From Xylanibacter oryzae DSM 17970 (GTDB lineage Bacteria > Bacteroidota > Bacteroidia > Bacteroidales > Bacteroidaceae), in contig NZ_KK073873.1 in NCBI RefSeq assembly GCF_000585355.1, positions 2,399,703 to 2,463,702 on the forward strand: a DNA stretch of 64,000 bases, given 5' to 3'. Shown here in pieces: positions 15,613 through 24,734 of this stretch. Under the pieces are notes generated by a model, which worked only from the letters and a program-made list of their open reading frames with translations, did not search any database and had not been told where the DNA came from. A program made the translations under genes and the position numbers. Numbering within the stretch: the stretch's first letter is position 1; each line of letters opens with the position of its first letter.

Positions 15613-17423
15613 TCTTTGTACATTTTATCGATCTCATCGGCGTAATTCTTATTGATAACGCCACGCTTCAACTTAAGTGTATTGGTGAGTTCGTCCTTCT
15701 CCATACTGAAATGATGAGGTAATAAGGTGAAACGCTTTATCTGTTCGTAATGAGACAATGACTGTTGCAATGTTTCAAGTCGTTCCATCATCATATTACA
15801 AACTTTTGGATTAGAACAAAGATCTTCTCTACTTATAAACTCTATTCCATTCTCTCTTGCCCATTCTTCGAGCAAACGATATTCAGGTATTATAAGAGCT
15901 GAGACAAACTTACGCTGATCGGCAACTACTGATATCTGGTCAACAAACTTGTCTACAAGCATCTTAGATTCTATCATCTGAGGAGCAATATACTTACCAT
16001 TGGAAGTCTTAAACAAATCTTTAATGCGCTCTTTAAGATACAATTCGCCATCAAGCAGATAACCGGAGTCGCCTGTACGAAAATAGCCCTCTTCATCGAA
16101 AGCCATCTTTGTAAGGTCTTCTTTCTTATAATATCCGGGAGTAATAGTAGGTCCTTTAAGGAGTATTTCGCCTTCTTTTGATATCTTTATATCAATGCCC
16201 TCTATAGGACGACCCACAGAACCTACTGTATAGGTTTCACCAAGATGATCACAGGAAACAGTAGCAAGACTTTCTGTCAAACCATATCCTACGATCATAT
16301 TCAGGCCGATGGAATGAACGAATTCTTCGACTTCAGAGGATACTGTTGCACCTGCTGTAGGGAAGAGATTAGCATTTTCCAATCCCATTTCCTTACGGAT
16401 AAGACTGAATACGGTGTTGTTTATTAACTTATATTTTAGACTTAACGCCAGAGAAGGACGCTTTCCTTTGCTAAGACATTCTATATTATGCTTACGACCT
16501 ATTTTAAGCGAGTTTACGAATATCTTTCGCTGTATAGGATTTGCCCTGTCTATCTGATCTTTTACACCGACATATACTTTCTCCCAGAAACGAGGAACAG
16601 AACACATACTTGTAGGATGTGTCTCACGCATTGATTTCTGAACATCTTTAGGATTAGTATTAACAATGAGTGTTGCTCCTTCACTAAGACAAAGAGCGGT
16701 CCAGCCTTTCTCGAATACATGTGTGTATGGAAGGAAATTCATTATTCTATCCTTCTCTGTTATAGGCACACACTTATTATTAGCCACTAGAGCTGCATAA
16801 TACTGACCATACGTTAACATGACACCTTTGCTTACGCCTGTGGTTCCACTTGTATAGAGAATGTTAGCTATATCATCAAAACTTGCTTGCTTATAAAGGG
16901 TTTCTACCTCTGACTGACGTAAAAGATTCTCACCAAGTTTCAAGAAGTCATCAAAATACAGCGCATTGGGATCGTGTGTACTTATACGTACACTGCGGTC
17001 ATAAATGATTATACGTTCCAGTTGTGGACACAATGCGAATATACGGTGGGCCTTATCATATTGTTCCTGCTCTCCTACAAAAATAAATCGAATCTGAGCA
17101 TCATTGACCATGTATTGTATCTGATCCTCGCTAGTAGTAGCATATAGAGGAACAGTTACGGCACGTATGCCCCATGCACCAAAATCTGTATAAACGTATT
17201 GAACTGTATTTTGTGAGAATATACCTATATTCTCTTGTACCTTTACCCCTAGATTCAGTAATGAATTGGAAACTTGTTTTACTGTTTTGGAAAATGTATT
17301 CCAACTTACTGACTTCCACTGCGATCCGCCGAAGTCTTTATAAATCAAGGCTTCACGCTCGCCATATTTTTTAGCCTGATCGTGAATAAGTACCGAAAGA
17401 TGGCTGTTAGTCTGCATATGCAT
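15609..17423 (-). CDS. AMP-forming long-chain acyl-CoA synthetase
   Basis: The 604-residue ANL-superfamily enzyme activates fatty acids to acyl-AMP and then acyl-CoA. Motif A3 is YTSGTTGVSKGVMLTYGQ, A5 is VGYGLTES, A7/A8 is YFRTGDSGYLL with LKERIKDLFKTSNGKY. The C-terminal lysine region NTLKLKRGVINKNY is also present. The length suits the FAA1/FadD15 long-chain group rather than E. coli FadD. It is the first gene of a run with prfB, the small membrane protein and the CYTH gene. A two-box promoter lies just upstream. The substrate is inferred, and a lipid-recycling role is likely in an organism without much beta-oxidation. Confidence 0.93.
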   Translation of the reverse strand: MHMQTNSHLSVLIHDQAKKYGEREALIYKDFGGSQWKSVSWNTFSKTVKQVSNSLLNLGVKVQENIGIFSQNTVQYVYTDFGAWGIRAVTVPLYATTSEDQIQYMVNDAQIRFIFVGEQEQYDKAHRIFALCPQLERIIIYDRSVRISTHDPNALYFDDFLKLGENLLRQSEVETLYKQASFDDIANILYTSGTTGVSKGVMLTYGQYYAALVANNKCVPITEKDRIMNFLPYTHVFEKGWTALCLSEGATLIVNTNPKDVQKSMRETHPTSMCSVPRFWEKVYVGVKDQIDRANPIQRKIFVNSLKIGRKHNIECLSKGKRPSLALSLKYKLINNTVFSLIRKEMGLENANLFPTAGATVSSEVEEFVHSIGLNMIVGYGLTESLATVSCDHLGETYTVGSVGRPIEGIDIKISKEGEILLKGPTITPGYYKKEDLTKMAFDEEGYFRTGDSGYLLDGELYLKERIKDLFKTSNGKYIAPQMIESKMLVDKFVDQISVVADQRKFVSALIIPEYRLLEEWARENGIEFISREDLCSNPKVCNMMMERLETLQQSLSHYEQIKRFTLLPHHFSMEKDELTNTLKLKRGVINKNYADEIDKMYKE

Positions 17424-17438
17424 TAATATTTATTAATG

Positions 17439-17469
17439 CAAAGATAGTACAAGTTGGGCGTAATACAAA
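17439..17469 (-). promoter_or_regulatory. promoter of the acyl-CoA synthetase-prfB operon
   Basis: On the minus strand TTTG (17469-17466) is followed after 19 bp by TATCTTTG (17446-17439), only 16 bp before the ATG, which gives a very short leader. Confidence 0.7.
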
Positions 17470-17546
17470 ATAAAAAACGAAGTTTCTTAATCTTTTGCAA
17501 CTTAATGTATGATGTTTTCATTTAATTTGGTATCTTTGCTACCGTT

Positions 17547-18608
17547 ATGGATTATAAAGAATATACTAATGATGCGGTAGAAATGCTAAAAGCATTGATT
17601 TCCACGCCCTCAATAAGCAAGGACGAGGAGAAAGCGGCTAATGTCTTTACCAAATTTATTGTGGAATGGGGTTTCAAATATAAAAGGGAAGCTAATAATG
17701 TCTGGATCTTCTCTAATGATTTTGACAATAATAAGCCTACTTTGCTATTGAATGCCCACATTGACACGGTAAGGCCTGTGGATTCATGGACAAGGTCTCC
17801 ATTTGTACCTGACATGTACTTTGACATCCTTTACGGTCTGGGAAGTAATGACTGTGGGGGTGGATTGGTATCTTTGCTACAGGTTTTCCGTATCATTACA
17901 TCAAAAGAACAAAAATATAACACTATATTTCTGGCATCTGCTGAGGAGGAAATTTCAGGAGAGAATGGTATAACTAGTGTGATTCCACTATTACCTGATA
18001 TTGATATCGCGATTGTTGGTGAACCAACAGGAATGCAACCTGCTATTGCAGAGAAAGGGCTAATGGTACTTGATGTTATCGCAAGAGGAAAATCGGGGCA
18101 TGCGGCAAGAAACGAAGGTATTAACGCAATATATGAATCACTTGATGACCTGATATGGTTCAAAGACTACAAGTTCGATAAAATCAGTGATTTTCTTGGT
18201 TCTACTCAAATGAACGTTACTGTAATAAATGCAGGAACACAGCATAACGTAGTACCTGACAAATGTTATTTTACCGTTGACGTAAGAACTAATGAATTTT
18301 ATGACAATGAATCTGTTTACAACTTCATTTGTGAAAATATAAAAAGCGAAGTAAAAGCAAGGTCTTTCAGATTGAACCCGTCTCATATAGACATAAATAA
18401 TCCGCTCATTCAGCGTGCTATAAAAATGGGTATGAAACCTTTTGGTTCACCTACGCTGTCAGACCAGGCGCTTATGCCATTCCCATCTTTTAAACTTGGT
18501 CCAGGTGAATCATCCAGATCACATTCTGCCAATGAATTCATTAAAATCAGCGAGATAGATGAAGCTATAAAGACTTATTCTGATTTATTAGACGGGGCTG
18601 TGATATAA
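17547..18608 (+). CDS. M20-family metallo-deacetylase (ArgE-like)
   Basis: The 353-residue product is a zinc-dependent amidohydrolase of the ArgE/DapE type. The metal and catalytic residues are LLNAHIDTV (His and Asp), SNDCGGG (bridging Asp), SAEEEISG (general base and ligand Glu), VGEPTG, and a C-terminal His in SRSHSANEFI. The size and sequence match the Bacteroidetes enzyme that removes the acyl group from N-succinyl- or N-acetyl-ornithine/citrulline in arginine synthesis, but no arg genes are nearby, so the substrate is inferred. A TATCTTTG -7 box lies at 17531-17538. The terminator stem begins within the last codons. Confidence 0.85.
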   Translation: MDYKEYTNDAVEMLKALISTPSISKDEEKAANVFTKFIVEWGFKYKREANNVWIFSNDFDNNKPTLLLNAHIDTVRPVDSWTRSPFVPDMYFDILYGLGSNDCGGGLVSLLQVFRIITSKEQKYNTIFLASAEEEISGENGITSVIPLLPDIDIAIVGEPTGMQPAIAEKGLMVLDVIARGKSGHAARNEGINAIYESLDDLIWFKDYKFDKISDFLGSTQMNVTVINAGTQHNVVPDKCYFTVDVRTNEFYDNESVYNFICENIKSEVKARSFRLNPSHIDINNPLIQRAIKMGMKPFGSPTLSDQALMPFPSFKLGPGESSRSHSANEFIKISEIDEAIKTYSDLLDGAVI

Positions 18609-18628
18609 ATCACAGTCCTCCTTTTTTA
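18595..18628 (+). terminator. terminator of the ArgE-like gene
   Basis: GGGCTGTGAT and ATCACAGTCC form a 10-bp stem (one G-T pair) around ATAA, followed by TCCTTTTTTATT. The stop codon lies inside the hairpin. Confidence 0.85.
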
Positions 18629-18629
18629 T

Positions 18630-20198
18630 TTATCTTCCCAACCAAGACTCAGGGTTTATCTTTGACGTTTCTTTACGCAATTGGAATTGCAGTATATTGT
18701 CTGCGCCTATAGAACCAAGAACCTGGCGTGTACCTACACTCTGACCGCGATGGACGCATACAGATGACAGATTACAATATACAGATATGTAATCACCATG
18801 ACGTACCATTACTACCATCGTTCCTCCAAAACTGAATACTGCACTAACCTCTCCATTGTATATGGAACGTGCATGTGCACCCGACTGTCCCAATATGTTT
18901 ATACCTTTATTATCGAGGGTAACATTCTTAAGGCCCTCTACATTATATTGTCCAAAATGACTTACAATACGATATGAACCGGTAATAGGCATAGGCAACC
19001 TGCCTCTATTGCTCTCAAAGCCACCACTAAGACGACGGTCTACGCTATTAAGCATAGGTACGTCTACTGATTTCTGCGCAGCAGCAACTTCTCTAGCAGA
19101 AGTTCTTCTATCATTTTCGGCCTGCCGTTCAGCATCCTTACGCTCAGCAACAGCCTGACGTTCAGCTGCATCTGCAGCTGCTTTCTCGGCAGCACTCTTC
19201 TGAGCAGCAGCACGTGCAGCTGCTTTTGCTCTTTCTTCAGCAGCCTTGGCTGCTAAAATCTTACGATGATTCTCACGGGCAGCCATCTCTGCTTCAGCTT
19301 TCTTCTTAGCCAATTCGGCAGCTCGCTTGCGTCTTGCCTGGACATCTGCGCGGGCTTTAGATTCTGCAGCAGCACGGGCTCTTGCCTTTGCTACCTCTTG
19401 CGCAATGAGTCTGTCTATCTGAGAGTTTAACGCAGCATCTTTCTTACGCTGTTCTGATATAATAGTCTGTATGGTCTTCTGCTGGTTTTGAAGGGTGCTT
19501 ACAACTTGTTGCTGCTCATCTTTCTTACCTTGCAACTTACGATGTTCTACTAGTCCTTTACGCAGCACTACTTTCTTTACTCCTTTAACCTGAAAGAGTT
19601 GAGCTTGTTTTGCGTCTACCTGCTGCTGTTTGCATTTAACCATCTCGCCCTGTGCCCGCTGATAAGAAGCGTATTCGCGTACAAACCTCAGACGGCGATA
19701 CATCTGTGCAAAGTTTTTTGCACTGAAGATGAACATAATCTGATCTTGTATAGAACGGTTATTATATAGATAACGCATGGATTTAACATACTTCTGCTTA
19801 CGATCGTTAAGCTCAGCCTGAAGAATTTTCAATTGATTATTAAGATTGTCAATATTGCCATTTATATGATTAATATCACTCTGAATGGTATCAATAGAAC
19901 GGCGGCGCTGCTCTATCTCACTATTAATCAACATAAGATTTTGAAGACGCTCCTTAACATCACGCTGATTAGAATTGAGGCGTTGTTCCTGTAAACGTAT
20001 CTCACGCTGAATCTTCTGGCGCTGAGTTTGCAAACCTTTTATAGTAAGGTTACTATAATTTGCCGTTTTACCTTTCCTACTGGTTTTTCTTGTAGTATTG
20101 GTAACACGGGCTTTCTTCCTTACAGTTTTTTTATTTTGTGCGTAAGGACTAATTATAATAGTAAATAGTAAGACTAGAAGTATATAAAATCTTTTCAT
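18630..20198 (-). CDS. EnvC-like murein hydrolase activator (coiled coil + degenerate LytM)
   Basis: The 522-residue secreted protein has a signal peptide to ~residue 20 and a coiled coil over residues ~50-180 (LQTQRQKIQREIRLQEQRLN). An Ala/Arg/Lys/Glu-rich helix of about 130 residues comes next, then a C-terminal LytM/M23 domain (RIVSHFGQYNVEG to the end). The M23 zinc residues are lost: the Asp position reads NKGINI and the HxH motif reads LQFQLRKE. The domain therefore probably activates amidases at the division site, as E. coli EnvC does, rather than cutting peptidoglycan. Its ATG shares a base with the DUF4292 stop (TAATG). It ends the dut-TPR-DUF4292-EnvC operon. Confidence 0.9.
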   Translation of the reverse strand: MKRFYILLVLLFTIIISPYAQNKKTVRKKARVTNTTRKTSRKGKTANYSNLTIKGLQTQRQKIQREIRLQEQRLNSNQRDVKERLQNLMLINSEIEQRRRSIDTIQSDINHINGNIDNLNNQLKILQAELNDRKQKYVKSMRYLYNNRSIQDQIMFIFSAKNFAQMYRRLRFVREYASYQRAQGEMVKCKQQQVDAKQAQLFQVKGVKKVVLRKGLVEHRKLQGKKDEQQQVVSTLQNQQKTIQTIISEQRKKDAALNSQIDRLIAQEVAKARARAAAESKARADVQARRKRAAELAKKKAEAEMAARENHRKILAAKAAEERAKAAARAAAQKSAAEKAAADAAERQAVAERKDAERQAENDRRTSAREVAAAQKSVDVPMLNSVDRRLSGGFESNRGRLPMPITGSYRIVSHFGQYNVEGLKNVTLDNKGINILGQSGAHARSIYNGEVSAVFSFGGTMVVMVRHGDYISVYCNLSSVCVHRGQSVGTRQVLGSIGADNILQFQLRKETSKINPESWLGR

Positions 20199-21046
20199 TA
20201 TAATGCCATAAACCTCCTAAGAATATCATTAACTGTAACTTCTGTATATTTACTTGACACAGTGGTACGTGGTTCCCATTCACTATCGTGACCAACATTA
20301 TTCAGAATGAGATTTATTTTCACTTCTTTATTTGCTGTAGTAAAATCTATCTTCATATCTGTCGGAAATGTCTTATTCTCTACAGATTTAAATTCACGAT
20401 AATCCCAGTTAAGTTGGGTCTGGCCATGTAACTTATCCTTATACAGAATGTTAGCCATATTAAGCTGTCCACTGTTGTTATCGGCAAGCCATTTATAGTT
20501 CATTTTATCCCTTGAGAGTGTTATTATTGTGTTCCCGCCGTCTATCGCTGTTGCGAAATCTTTCAGCATTTCATCTGTTACCTTTGTCTGGCCCGGTTCA
20601 AAAAGTTCGTTCCAGAACAATGCCTGAAGGGAATAGAAATTCAATCCGCTATTGCGTAAGAAATCCAACTGATCGTAAGTAGCTTTGATGTACTGTTTAT
20701 TTATACGGTCAACAATAAGTACATAATCTTTTGTAAATTCAAGACGTCCGGCTTCAACAAAACCAAACATCATCAACTGTAGACGAATTACATCGTCACG
20801 CTTCATTTTGAGATTTCCCGTCAAGGTCATATTCTGGGATCCTACTTCGATTTGGAATTTAACCTTAGAAGTAATAAACTTAGAATACATGGCATTATCA
20901 GAGACTTTCTGCAAAACCTTCTGTTGTTCTATATTTTCTATTTTAACAGGTTTTTCGACATTGACCAAAGTCTTCTTGGCTGCACAGGATGTGAGCAGCA
21001 AAGGAAAAATCAACAGGGCTATTTTAAGAAAAGATAAAGGTTTCAT
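20198..21046 (-). CDS. DUF4292 lipoprotein (LolA/LolB-like fold expected)
   Basis: The 282-residue product has a lipoprotein signal (FPLLLTSCAAKK, Cys at ~21). The body is rich in beta-strands: FKFQIEVGSQNMTLTGNLKM-like pattern, IRLQLMMFGFVEAGRLEF, and a C-terminal NKEVKINLILNNVGHD segment. This is the DUF4292 family of Bacteroidetes, thought from fold similarity to bind lipid like LolA/LolB; no activity is established. It overlaps the TPR gene by 4 bp and the EnvC-like gene by one base, so all three are translationally coupled. It probably sits at the inner face of the outer membrane. Confidence 0.85.
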   Translation of the reverse strand: MKPLSFLKIALLIFPLLLTSCAAKKTLVNVEKPVKIENIEQQKVLQKVSDNAMYSKFITSKVKFQIEVGSQNMTLTGNLKMKRDDVIRLQLMMFGFVEAGRLEFTKDYVLIVDRINKQYIKATYDQLDFLRNSGLNFYSLQALFWNELFEPGQTKVTDEMLKDFATAIDGGNTIITLSRDKMNYKWLADNNSGQLNMANILYKDKLHGQTQLNWDYREFKSVENKTFPTDMKIDFTTANKEVKINLILNNVGHDSEWEPRTTVSSKYTEVTVNDILRRFMAL

Positions 21047-22827
21047 TTTTCCAAATATTTTTTTAGTTTGATTTTTTTGAATAATAATATATTTGATTTA
21101 TCTGCTGTCTTTGCAGATCGGTTCCAATAGTTCAGTGCTTGCTTGACATCGCCATTCTTTATATATATATCACCTGCATGTTCAAGGATAACATTGCTCT
21201 TGGTACTATCATTCTGAACGGCTTGATCGATATATATCTTTGATTCCGCATAGCGTTTCTGCATGAATAATATCCATGCATATGTATCAAGATAGGTGCT
21301 ATTCTTAGGTTCTGCCTTAACGGTCTTATAACTCATCTGTTCTGCCTTTTCCAAATTCAATCCTTTTTCGCTTAAATAATAAGCATAATTGTTCAAGCAT
21401 GGAACGTTATCATCTTTCCACTGAAGACATGAATCGTATGCAGCAAATGCAGCTTTATGCTCTCCTTTAGCATGTAAGATATCTCCCATAAGTCCATAAT
21501 AATCTGAAGCCAGCGAGGCATCGCTCTGATTATTTATCATGCTTGTTCCCTTCCTGAATATCTCTAAAGCATTATCCAGGTCGTTATTGAAATAATAGGC
21601 CATTCCCAAATAATAAAAGAATGCCATTTCATCGGGGTTATATTCCAATGCGGGTTTACATAGTTCGATAGCCTGATTATAGTCTTTCTTTTCCCAAGCA
21701 TATTGTATCAATTGTAGCCTGCTTGCTGCATTATCAGGAGCTATTTCAAGAACTTTATTGAGCATAACTGCTATGCTGTCTTTAGGCATTTTCTTTGCAT
21801 TCATATATACACTACATAGTATATACATGTTGGGATCAGTCTGTTTTTCTTTGAATACATCCTTGAAGAGATTCAATATTTGGGTACTATCGCCACCTTT
21901 TTGTTCATTATCGGTTACAGCCTGTTTCATCAAATCCAACTTCTCACTATCATCTGTATTATTGTTGACTAATAGTTTCTTTAATAAAGTATTGGCTAAT
22001 GAGTCTTGATTGTTATTTTTATAATATGACAGCATTGACATCTGCGCCATAGTATTGTCAGGTTCTTGTTTTAATACACGCCCGTATGTAGCCAAAGCTT
22101 CTTCGGGAAGACCATTTTCCATCTGCCAATCACCCTCAATCACGCGGTAATTCAAATCATTGGGATGAGATTCGGCCAACTGACGTATAACATTAATAGC
22201 TTCTTTCTTCTTTCCTTGCAATGAGTATATCTGAACTTTAGCCATCAAAAGTTTCTCATTAGCGCCTGCAACATTCTCCAAACGTTCAATTGTATTAATC
22301 ACATTGTCATAATCAGTCTTCTGGTTATACAATTGTAATAGTATCTCAAGAACATCAGGTCTGTCTTTGTTGGTATTATACAATTTTTCGTATGCAGCTA
22401 TTGCCTTATCGTATTTTGCTGCATGGGTATAAAATTGTGCCAAAATCTCTTCATAATAACTATTTGAAGGATCGTACGTAGCTGCTTTTTCAAAATTCAA
22501 CAAAGCTAGTGAATCTTGTTTAAGCTGAGCATAAAGCTCGGCTTTCTTGTAATAGACGTTTGCTGATGTGGAATCTATATCCTTACAATGGTCTAACAAA
22601 TCAAACGCCCCGGCAAGGTTGTCTTTCTGTTCTTGATTTTCTGACTCAAAGAGGAAATAATCAAAACGTAATCTGGAATTATGGGATAAATTATCTGCAA
22701 CAGGTGATTTCACATTACCCACAACAGTCTTTGCTGACTGCATTTTCTGCACAGAACAGGCAGATACCACTGTAAGTAATGTAAAAGCAGTAGCACTTAA
22801 CAATAAATATTTGCAGATATTTTTCAT
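21043..22827 (-). CDS. tetratricopeptide-repeat lipoprotein
   Basis: The 594-residue product has a lipoprotein signal (LLTVVSACSVQKM). About ten tetratricopeptide repeats follow across the whole chain, for example NVYYKKAELYAQLKQDSLAL, AKYDKAIAAYEKLYN and AFFYYLGMAYYFNNDLDNAL. Such repeats hold protein complexes together. Its place directly before DUF4292 and the EnvC-like gene, with a 4-bp overlap, suggests an outer-membrane assembly or peptidoglycan-remodelling complex. The partner is not known. The order dut-TPR-DUF4292-M23 is, as I recall, common in Bacteroidetes. Confidence 0.88.
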   Translation of the reverse strand: MKNICKYLLLSATAFTLLTVVSACSVQKMQSAKTVVGNVKSPVADNLSHNSRLRFDYFLFESENQEQKDNLAGAFDLLDHCKDIDSTSANVYYKKAELYAQLKQDSLALLNFEKAATYDPSNSYYEEILAQFYTHAAKYDKAIAAYEKLYNTNKDRPDVLEILLQLYNQKTDYDNVINTIERLENVAGANEKLLMAKVQIYSLQGKKKEAINVIRQLAESHPNDLNYRVIEGDWQMENGLPEEALATYGRVLKQEPDNTMAQMSMLSYYKNNNQDSLANTLLKKLLVNNNTDDSEKLDLMKQAVTDNEQKGGDSTQILNLFKDVFKEKQTDPNMYILCSVYMNAKKMPKDSIAVMLNKVLEIAPDNAASRLQLIQYAWEKKDYNQAIELCKPALEYNPDEMAFFYYLGMAYYFNNDLDNALEIFRKGTSMINNQSDASLASDYYGLMGDILHAKGEHKAAFAAYDSCLQWKDDNVPCLNNYAYYLSEKGLNLEKAEQMSYKTVKAEPKNSTYLDTYAWILFMQKRYAESKIYIDQAVQNDSTKSNVILEHAGDIYIKNGDVKQALNYWNRSAKTADKSNILLFKKIKLKKYLEK

Positions 22828-22834
22828 TAGATTT

Positions 22835-23272
22835 TTATTTTACCCCGGTATGACCATAACCGCCTTCACCACGCTCTGTTTCGTCCAACTCTTCAACTGC
22901 GATGAATTCAGCATTTTCGTGTCTGGCTATAATCATTTGAGCTATTCGCTCACCATCATTTATAATAAATTCATCAGATGAGAAATTAATAAGGAGAACC
23001 ATTATCTCTCCACGATAATCAGCATCTACAGTACCGGGAGTATTCAAAACTGTTATCCCATGTTTTAATGCCAGGCCACTTCTTGGTCTGATTTGAGCTT
23101 CGTATCCTACAGGTAATGCTATATGTAAGCCTGTTGGTATCAATTTACGTTCCAAAGGTTTCAATACAACTGAGGAATCCAAATTAGCACGCAAATCCAT
23201 ACCGGCACTCTGTTGGGTGGCATAAATCGGTAGTGGTTGATGACCTTTATTTACAACTCTTATTTTAATCAT
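22835..23272 (-). CDS. dut: dUTP diphosphatase
   Basis: The 145-residue trimeric dUTPase hydrolyses dUTP to dUMP and pyrophosphate. It keeps uracil out of DNA and supplies dTMP synthesis. Its motifs are AGMDLRANL (1), [11 protein letters not shown] (2), [11 protein letters not shown] (3), ERIAQMII (4) and [11 protein letters not shown] (5, the P-loop-like tail). The length is normal. It is first in the envelope operon, 7 bp before the TPR gene. The dgt gene, another dNTP hydrolase, is divergent from it. Confidence 0.97.
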   Translation of the reverse strand: MIKIRVVNKGHQPLPIYATQQSAGMDLRANLDSSVVLKPLERKLIPTGLHIALPVGYEAQIRPRSGLALKHGITVLNTPGTVDADYRGEIMVLLINFSSDEFIINDGERIAQMIIARHENAEFIAVEELDETERGEGGYGHTGVK

Positions 23273-23370
23273 CTGATTTCTTTTATATATTTTAGATGCA
23301 AAAATAAGTAATAATATTCACATATTTGAATTTTTCAGTTTAAAAAGTAAGAAAATACCAAAATTTGCAT

Positions 23371-23378
23371 TATATTTG
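23371..23378 (+). promoter_or_regulatory. -7 box of dgt (nearly leaderless)
   Basis: TATATTTG ends 7 bp before the ATG at 23386. The predicted start of transcription therefore falls at or within a few bases of the start codon. It also rules out the upstream in-frame ATG at 23365. Confidence 0.55.
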
Positions 23379-23385
23379 TACCATT

Positions 23386-24726
23386 ATGATGAATTGGGAA
23401 AGATTAATTTCGAATAAAAGGTTGGGGCAAGAACACCGACATATGGAAAGACATGACGATCGCACGGAGTTTCGTCGCGATTACGACAGGCTGATTTTCT
23501 CTGCTCCATTCAGACGACTTCAGAACAAGACACAAGTTTTCCCTCTGCCTGGGAGTGTCTTCGTACATAACAGATTAACTCATAGTCTTGAGGTGGCAAG
23601 CGTTGGAATGTCACTAGGTACTGACGCATCACAAAAAATATTAGCTATGCATCCGGAACTTCAGTCTTCGCATATAGGTGAGATCGGCTCTATTGTTTCT
23701 GCTGCATGTCTTGCTCACGATCTTGGGAATCCTCCTTTCGGTCATTCGGGGGAGAAAGCAATTCAAACTTTCTTTACAGAGGGCAATGGCGCTTCACTAA
23801 AGTCAAAAATAAGCGAGCAATTCTGGGATGATATCACGCACTTTGAAGGAAATGCTAATGCGTTCAGAATACTTACACACAGATTTAATGGGAGAAGAGA
23901 AGGTGGTTTTGTAATGACATATGCCACTCTGGCTTCTATCGTAAAATATCCTTTTGCTTCAGCTCTTGCGGGTAGCCACGGTAAGTTTGGCTTTTTCAAA
24001 TCTGAAGCGGACATATATAAGAAAATAGCCGATGAATTGGGCATTATTTGCAAATCTAAAGATAATGAACCAATGAAATATGCTCGCCACCCTCTAGTAT
24101 ATTTAGTAGAAGCTGCTGATGATATTTGTTATGAAATAATGGATATTGAAGATGCTTTCAAACTTAAAATATTGTCGTACAAGGACACAGAAGATCTGAT
24201 GCTGAATTTCTTTGATAGTGAGAATAGACAGCGGATTTTAAAACGAATGGAGGACGAAGGACTTTCTGACGAAAACGAAAAGGTGGTATACCTGCGTGCA
24301 TGTACGATAGGAAAACTGGAGAATGAATGTGTGAATGTCTTTGTTGAAAATGAAGAACAGATATTAAAAGGAACTTTTGAAGGATGCCTCATAGAAAACA
24401 TTTCAGAGATTCCTCGCGAGGCATACAAACATTGCTCTGATATTTCTTTCAAGAAAATATATAAAAGCAAGCCTGTACTTGATGTGGAATTGTCCGGTTT
24501 TAAAATTATGGGTACGCTTATGGATCAAATGGTAGAAGCGGTTACATACCCTAAAAGATTCTATTCTAAACAACTGATAAACAGAGTGAGTAGCCAATAT
24601 GATATTGAATCTGACAATATTGAGACTCGTATCATGGCTGTATTAGACTACATAAGTGGAATGACTGACATCTATGCTCTGGATGTTTATCAGAAAATAA
24701 ACGGAATAAGTCTGCCTATAGTATAG
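23386..24726 (+). CDS. dgt: deoxyguanosine triphosphate triphosphohydrolase
   Basis: The product has 446 residues from ATG 23386 (or 445 from the next ATG). This HD-domain enzyme splits dGTP or other dNTPs to nucleoside and triphosphate. Visible motifs are RRDYDRLIFSAPFRRLQNKT, RLTHSLEVASVG (first His), CLAHDLGNPPFGHSGE (the HD pair) and EAADDICYEIMDIED (last Asp). The frame is open from 23365, but the promoter overlaps that start. It is divergent from dut and converges with the glsB-like gene, whose stop is 8 bp away. Confidence 0.93.
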   Translation: MMNWERLISNKRLGQEHRHMERHDDRTEFRRDYDRLIFSAPFRRLQNKTQVFPLPGSVFVHNRLTHSLEVASVGMSLGTDASQKILAMHPELQSSHIGEIGSIVSAACLAHDLGNPPFGHSGEKAIQTFFTEGNGASLKSKISEQFWDDITHFEGNANAFRILTHRFNGRREGGFVMTYATLASIVKYPFASALAGSHGKFGFFKSEADIYKKIADELGIICKSKDNEPMKYARHPLVYLVEAADDICYEIMDIEDAFKLKILSYKDTEDLMLNFFDSENRQRILKRMEDEGLSDENEKVVYLRACTIGKLENECVNVFVENEEQILKGTFEGCLIENISEIPREAYKHCSDISFKKIYKSKPVLDVELSGFKIMGTLMDQMVEAVTYPKRFYSKQLINRVSSQYDIESDNIETRIMAVLDYISGMTDIYALDVYQKINGISLPIV

Positions 24727-24734
24727 TGGGATTA

